Origin: JAVBOW01 sp031551595
GTDB taxonomy: Bacteria; Bacteroidota; Bacteroidia; Bacteroidales; Rikenellaceae
Assembly (NCBI GenBank): GCA_031551595.1
Contig: JAVBNK010000092.1
Location: 1 to 8,079 of the forward strand
Reading direction: 5' to 3'
DNA: 8,079 bases
Both the position numbers and the translations under genes were made by a program. The first letter of the stretch is position 1. Every line of letters begins with the position of its first letter. Under the pieces are notes generated by a model. It did not search any database. It was given only the letters and a program-made list of their open reading frames with translations, and had not been told where the DNA came from. Positions 6,013 through 8,079 of this stretch are shown piece by piece.

Positions 6013-6375
6013 TTATCGCCCGCTCCGTTTGGGTTTCGGGGGTCCCGCCGCTACCAGGCCGCAGGAATCCCTGACCAGCGCTTTGATCATCGTATCAGGC
6101 ATATCATCGTTCAAGCTGACGCTGATCCAGTATTTCCTGTCCGCGTTGAGCGGATCGCCGGCGGCCCGGTAGCGCTCTTTGAGTTCGGCGATCCTTTCCG
6201 GGGTGCATTTGACCGTACACCGGTCGAATGCGACCATATCGAAGTAACAGAATACCTTATCCGCCACATAAAACACCAGTATGCGCTCGGCCCAGGGCGA
6301 AAAGGCCGCAAACGGCGTCCCTTCGCGCGTACCGGGCAACGAGAGGCAGTAGTCGCGTAATTCTTCGGCGTTCAC
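6013..6375 (-). CDS. MmcQ/YjbR family DNA-binding-like protein
   Basis: This 120-residue protein has the MmcQ/YjbR (DUF419) pattern: an N-terminal NAEELRDYCLSLPGTREGTPF (2-22), the strands ILVFYVADKVFCYFD, the segment KCTPERIAELKERY and the C-terminal DMPDTMIKALVRDSCGLV. E. coli YjbR has a CyaY-like fold that resembles double-wing DNA-binding domains, but the cellular role is not established. The start is taken as GTG 6375 because the family begins at this point and the codon overlaps the stop of the upstream small gene in a GTGA. A more distal in-frame start at 6468 would add 31 residues (MAHRVLSRLEEIFRL...) that lie in another frame over that small gene and do not look like part of the family. 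The usual HMNKxHW stretch is replaced by PLNADRKYW. Confidence 0.87.
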   Translation of the reverse strand: MNAEELRDYCLSLPGTREGTPFAAFSPWAERILVFYVADKVFCYFDMVAFDRCTVKCTPERIAELKERYRAAGDPLNADRKYWISVSLNDDMPDTMIKALVRDSCGLVAAGPPKPKRSGR

Positions 6376-6557
6376 TTCAGGCGGTATTTCAACCTCAGTT
6401 CGTTTCGCTCCGCATCTCCGAGCGAGGCGAAATATTTCTTCCAGCCGGGACAAAACCCGATGTGCCATCGCCAGAACCTGCCGACGGGCGACCGGGGCGC
6501 TTTATCATGCCTGGCGCGTATGGGGCAAGAGGCGCAGTTGTGTTGTTTTGCGGACAT
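6372..6557 (-). CDS. Conserved-looking 61-residue CxxC protein
   Basis: This short gene encodes MSAKQHNCASCPIRARHDKA followed by PRSPVGRFWRWHIGFCPGWK and a charged helix-like tail ending LRLKYRLK. Features are a CxxCP pair (C8, C11), a third cysteine (C36) in FCPGW, and a basic, tryptophan-rich middle. From memory, short proteins with CxxCP-R...GRxWRWH..FCPGWK occur in Bacteroidales, but I cannot check this and know no function. ATG 6557 lies 24 bases after an exact TACATTTG -7 element, which rules against longer starts in the same open frame. Its stop overlaps the GTG of the yjbR-like gene, so it leads a three-gene unit. A metal-binding or nucleic-acid-binding role would be speculation. Confidence 0.72.
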   Translation of the reverse strand: MSAKQHNCASCPIRARHDKAPRSPVGRFWRWHIGFCPGWKKYFASLGDAERNELRLKYRLK

Positions 6558-6580
6558 ATCAATATGTGTTTTGTTATCCG

Positions 6581-6588
6581 CAAATGTA
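6581..6588 (-). promoter_or_regulatory. Bacteroidota -7 element for the small CxxC gene unit
   Basis: On the minus strand this reads TACATTTG, an exact TAnnTTTG, 24 bases before the ATG of the 61-residue gene and preceded by an AT-rich segment. It predicts a short leader and supports ATG 6557 as the true start. The -33 box is not obvious. Confidence 0.6.
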
Positions 6589-6892
6589 GCGATATATATT
6601 CGGAAAGCATTCATCCCTCTGCCACGCCGCCCCCGATGAGGCAGCCATGCCGCCCGGAGCCATGCGCCCCGCATCCCGGCGTATAAAATAACCCCGGGGA
6701 TGATATACCCGCCTGGGGGAGGGGGATTGCACCCGGGCGCGGACTTGTTTTTGAGAAAGCCTCCGGAATGCCCGAATCCGCCCGCGACCCCGAACCGCTC
6801 CCCGCATGGAAAAATATAAATAACGCAAACCGGCAGGGATATTTCCCTAAATGGCCTTCCCCAGGCAGGCGCCGCGTAATGCAAAAACAACC

Positions 6893-6931
6893 GGCCGGTT
6901 TTGCAGACATGCCCAAGGAGGCCTGCCGGCC
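6893..6931. repeat. Imperfect GC-rich hairpin in the intergenic region
   Basis: GGCCG (6893-6897) pairs with CGGCC (6927-6931), GCAG (6903-6906) with CTGC (6923-6926), and GCC (6911-6913) with GGC (6920-6922). One-sided bulges separate the helices and the loop has 6 bases. It overlaps the 12-bp palindrome AACCGGCCGGTT (6889-6900). A copy of GGCAGGC at 6864-6870 could pair instead with 6921-6927, so alternative folds exist. No T-run follows. It may be an RNA element in the leader of the lipoprotein gene, or chance in GC-rich DNA. Confidence 0.4.
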
Positions 6932-6980
6932 ATCCCCTTATATCATCATAGGATTCAGCTTTATGAGGTATTGGCATACA

Positions 6981-7015
6981 TTTTGAAATGAACCCGACGC
7001 AATAACGTACATTTA
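6981..7015 (+). promoter_or_regulatory. Tentative promoter of the lipoprotein gene
   Basis: TTTTG (6981-6985) and TACATTTA (7008-7015) resemble the Bacteroidota -33 TTTG and -7 TAnnTTTG boxes. The -7 box misses the last G, and the 22-base gap is slightly longer than usual. The segment from 7008 to the ATG at 7052 is AT-rich, as typical of leaders in this phylum, and no Shine-Dalgarno sequence is present. Confidence 0.4.
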
Positions 7016-7051
7016 TATTTATAATTTTTTGTATAATTAGAACTGATAATT

Positions 7052-8079
7052 ATGAAACGAAGATTAGCATTTCTGTTCGCAGCTTTACCGGTTATCTCGA
7101 CGGTATTCTCCGGCTGCAACAAATCGAACGACGGGGCTTCCGAAAGCGGGACCCGGGGTGTGTTCGTAAAGATCAACAAAGTTTCCGCCAGGTCCGTTTC
7201 CCCCGGGGTGACCGACCCCACGCTGGTTTTCAACAGCGGCTACCTCTATTTTGTGTCCGGTTCGGGACAAATCACCGGCCGCCTGGAAGTAACCGATGAC
7301 GATGCGGCGTTGACCGCCACTTCCGTGGGCATCCAAACGCTCCAGGACGGCGTCATCGTCACGGTTCCCGCCAATACGCTTTCCGTTTACCTTCCCGGCA
7401 ATATCCCGGCAGGCGTGACGCTGCCGACTTCCGGCGCATACGGCATTGTGGAGCAGACGGTCATATCGCTGAACAGCCAATACGACGGCGCCGGGGGCAT
7501 AACCGCCGCGACGATCTACGGGGGCAGCCCGATCATACCGCCCGTAGCTCCCGCAACGGTTGCCACCGCGGATATCGACGTGCGTCCGCTGGCATCGAGG
7601 ATCGAGATAAGCGCCCTCACAGGCGGCACCGGCATTGCGGGCGCCTGGATCGTCACAGGCATATTCATCAATAAGTACGACAGCCAGCAATACCTGAACG
7701 CCATGCGCAACACGTCCGGGTTTAAAGACAACGGCACAGACCCGGCCGTTTACCTGGCCGGCACGGCCGGATACCCGACTGCGGACAACGGCACCTATTT
7801 CGATTACAACGCCACCGGCGTAGGAACGCTGAACGGCAGTGTCTACGCCCCGGCGACGGCAGGCGATGTGTGGTCGTATAATGTTTTCGCGGGCCTGGTT
7901 CCGCATATCGTTATCCGGCTCGACGACATCACCGGCTTCCAGAATCCGCAATTCCTGACCGTGAAGACTTTCCGTACGGGCGGCGGCGTCCTGATCACAG
8001 CGTTCGAACGCGGCAAGATCTACCGGATCGCCAACGTTGCGTTTACAGCCAACGATCTTTTCGAGGATCCGGAAGAGGA
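7052..8079 (+). CDS. Fimbrillin-like lipoprotein (Mfa1/FimA-type), 3' end outside window
   Basis: The frame is open from ATG 7052 to the window edge (342 codons), so the C-terminus is missing. The N-terminus MKRRLAFLFAALPVISTVFSGC is a lipoprotein signal peptide: basic start, hydrophobic core and lipobox FSGC with lipidated Cys22. A Ser/Asp/Gly-rich spacer leads to TRGVFVKINKV, which has the look of the first strand of Mfa1/FimA-type fimbrillins. In those pilins a trypsin-like protease cleaves after an Arg to free a donor-strand groove; Arg35 is a possible site, by inference only. Beta-rich sequence follows, including SVYLPGNIPAG and, near the edge, GGGVLITAFERGKIYRIANV with AFTANDLFEDPEE, which resembles the strand segment common near the end of such pilins. 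It is probably exported, lipidated, moved to the outer surface and assembled into, or anchored with, a type V pilus. Further pilus genes would be expected beyond the right edge. A generic surface lipoprotein cannot be excluded. Confidence 0.78.
   Translation, partial: MKRRLAFLFAALPVISTVFSGCNKSNDGASESGTRGVFVKINKVSARSVSPGVTDPTLVFNSGYLYFVSGSGQITGRLEVTDDDAALTATSVGIQTLQDGVIVTVPANTLSVYLPGNIPAGVTLPTSGAYGIVEQTVISLNSQYDGAGGITAATIYGGSPIIPPVAPATVATADIDVRPLASRIEISALTGGTGIAGAWIVTGIFINKYDSQQYLNAMRNTSGFKDNGTDPAVYLAGTAGYPTADNGTYFDYNATGVGTLNGSVYAPATAGDVWSYNVFAGLVPHIVIRLDDITGFQNPQFLTVKTFRTGGGVLITAFERGKIYRIANVAFTANDLFEDPEE

Larger units (their letters stand above)
6558..7051. other. Gene-free intergenic region between divergent units
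   Basis: About 490 bases hold no convincing gene. The open frames on both strands are proline-rich or of random composition and match no family I know. The left end carries the minus-strand promoter of the small-CxxC gene unit; the right end (about 6980-7051) is strikingly AT-rich and leads into the lipoprotein gene. The middle is GC-rich with several short inverted repeats, including a 12-bp palindrome (6889-6900) and a larger imperfect hairpin (6893-6931). It may hold long regulatory leaders, a small RNA or remnants of a decayed gene. I cannot tell which. Confidence 0.6.

Noticed and set aside
6558..6977. Upstream extension of the small CxxC frame to about 200 codons
   Set aside because: The extra part is proline-rich and not protein-like, and it would start upstream of the exact -7 element that lies 24 bases before ATG 6557.
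6768..6986. Plus-strand 72-codon frame in the intergenic region
   Set aside because: It has no promoter or ribosome-binding site, no recognisable family, and its sequence looks random; it also runs through the structured repeats.
7085..7951. Minus-strand open frame of about 290 codons opposite the lipoprotein gene
   Set aside because: The plus strand has a lipobox signal peptide and fimbrillin-like strands over the same bases; the minus frame is Arg/Gly-rich with no signal or domain.

Overview
The window looks like chromosomal DNA from a fairly GC-rich member of the Bacteroidota, most likely Bacteroidales. An Alistipes-like (Rikenellaceae) genome is my best guess, but that is an inference. 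Three points support the phylum. Exact matches to the Bacteroidota -7 promoter element TAnnTTTG lie 24-26 bases upstream of three start codons. Most starts lack a clear Shine-Dalgarno sequence. The last gene encodes a lipoprotein resembling the fimbrillin (type V pilus) families of this phylum. I see no tRNA, rRNA, CRISPR array, insertion sequence or phage gene.

Layout. Positions 1-76 are an almost pure G/C low-complexity stretch, followed by a perfect 15-bp terminator hairpin (89-124). On the minus strand, a transaldolase-family gene (2157-1498) is followed after 37 bases by a PP-loop ATP-pyrophosphatase-like gene (1460-166). This second gene is split by a frameshift exactly at a run of 11 G, and it has a perfect 12-bp inverted repeat just inside its start. 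Next on the minus strand come a DUF1905/YdeI-type protein (3228-2743) and a 16-cysteine four-helix-bundle protein of the copper-storage type (2675-2340). A single plus-strand SRPBCC/AHSA1-like gene (3301-3717) converges on a minus-strand three-gene unit: VOC/PhnB-like protein, WYL-domain transcriptional regulator and GyrI-like effector-binding protein (5642-3727). The last two overlap by 4 bases and share a hairpin terminator with the plus-strand gene.

Further right, another compact minus-strand unit (6557-5695) encodes a 61-residue CxxC protein, a MmcQ/YjbR protein and a small three-helix membrane protein. It is joined by a GTGA overlap and by a TAA stop that directly abuts the next ATG. About 490 bases without a convincing gene (6558-7051) then lead to a plus-strand lipoprotein of fimbrillin type that runs off the window end.

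Functionally, most of the window is a group of small accessory proteins that bind small molecules or metals (VOC, SRPBCC, GyrI, YdeI/DUF1905, YjbR, Cys-rich bundle). A WYL regulator sits among them and probably senses a ligand or stress. I see no clearly new defence or mobile system. The best candidates for new biology are the frameshifted PP-loop gene with its G tract and coding-region hairpin, which may be a phase switch or may be a sequence error, and the small CxxC gene translationally coupled to yjbR.
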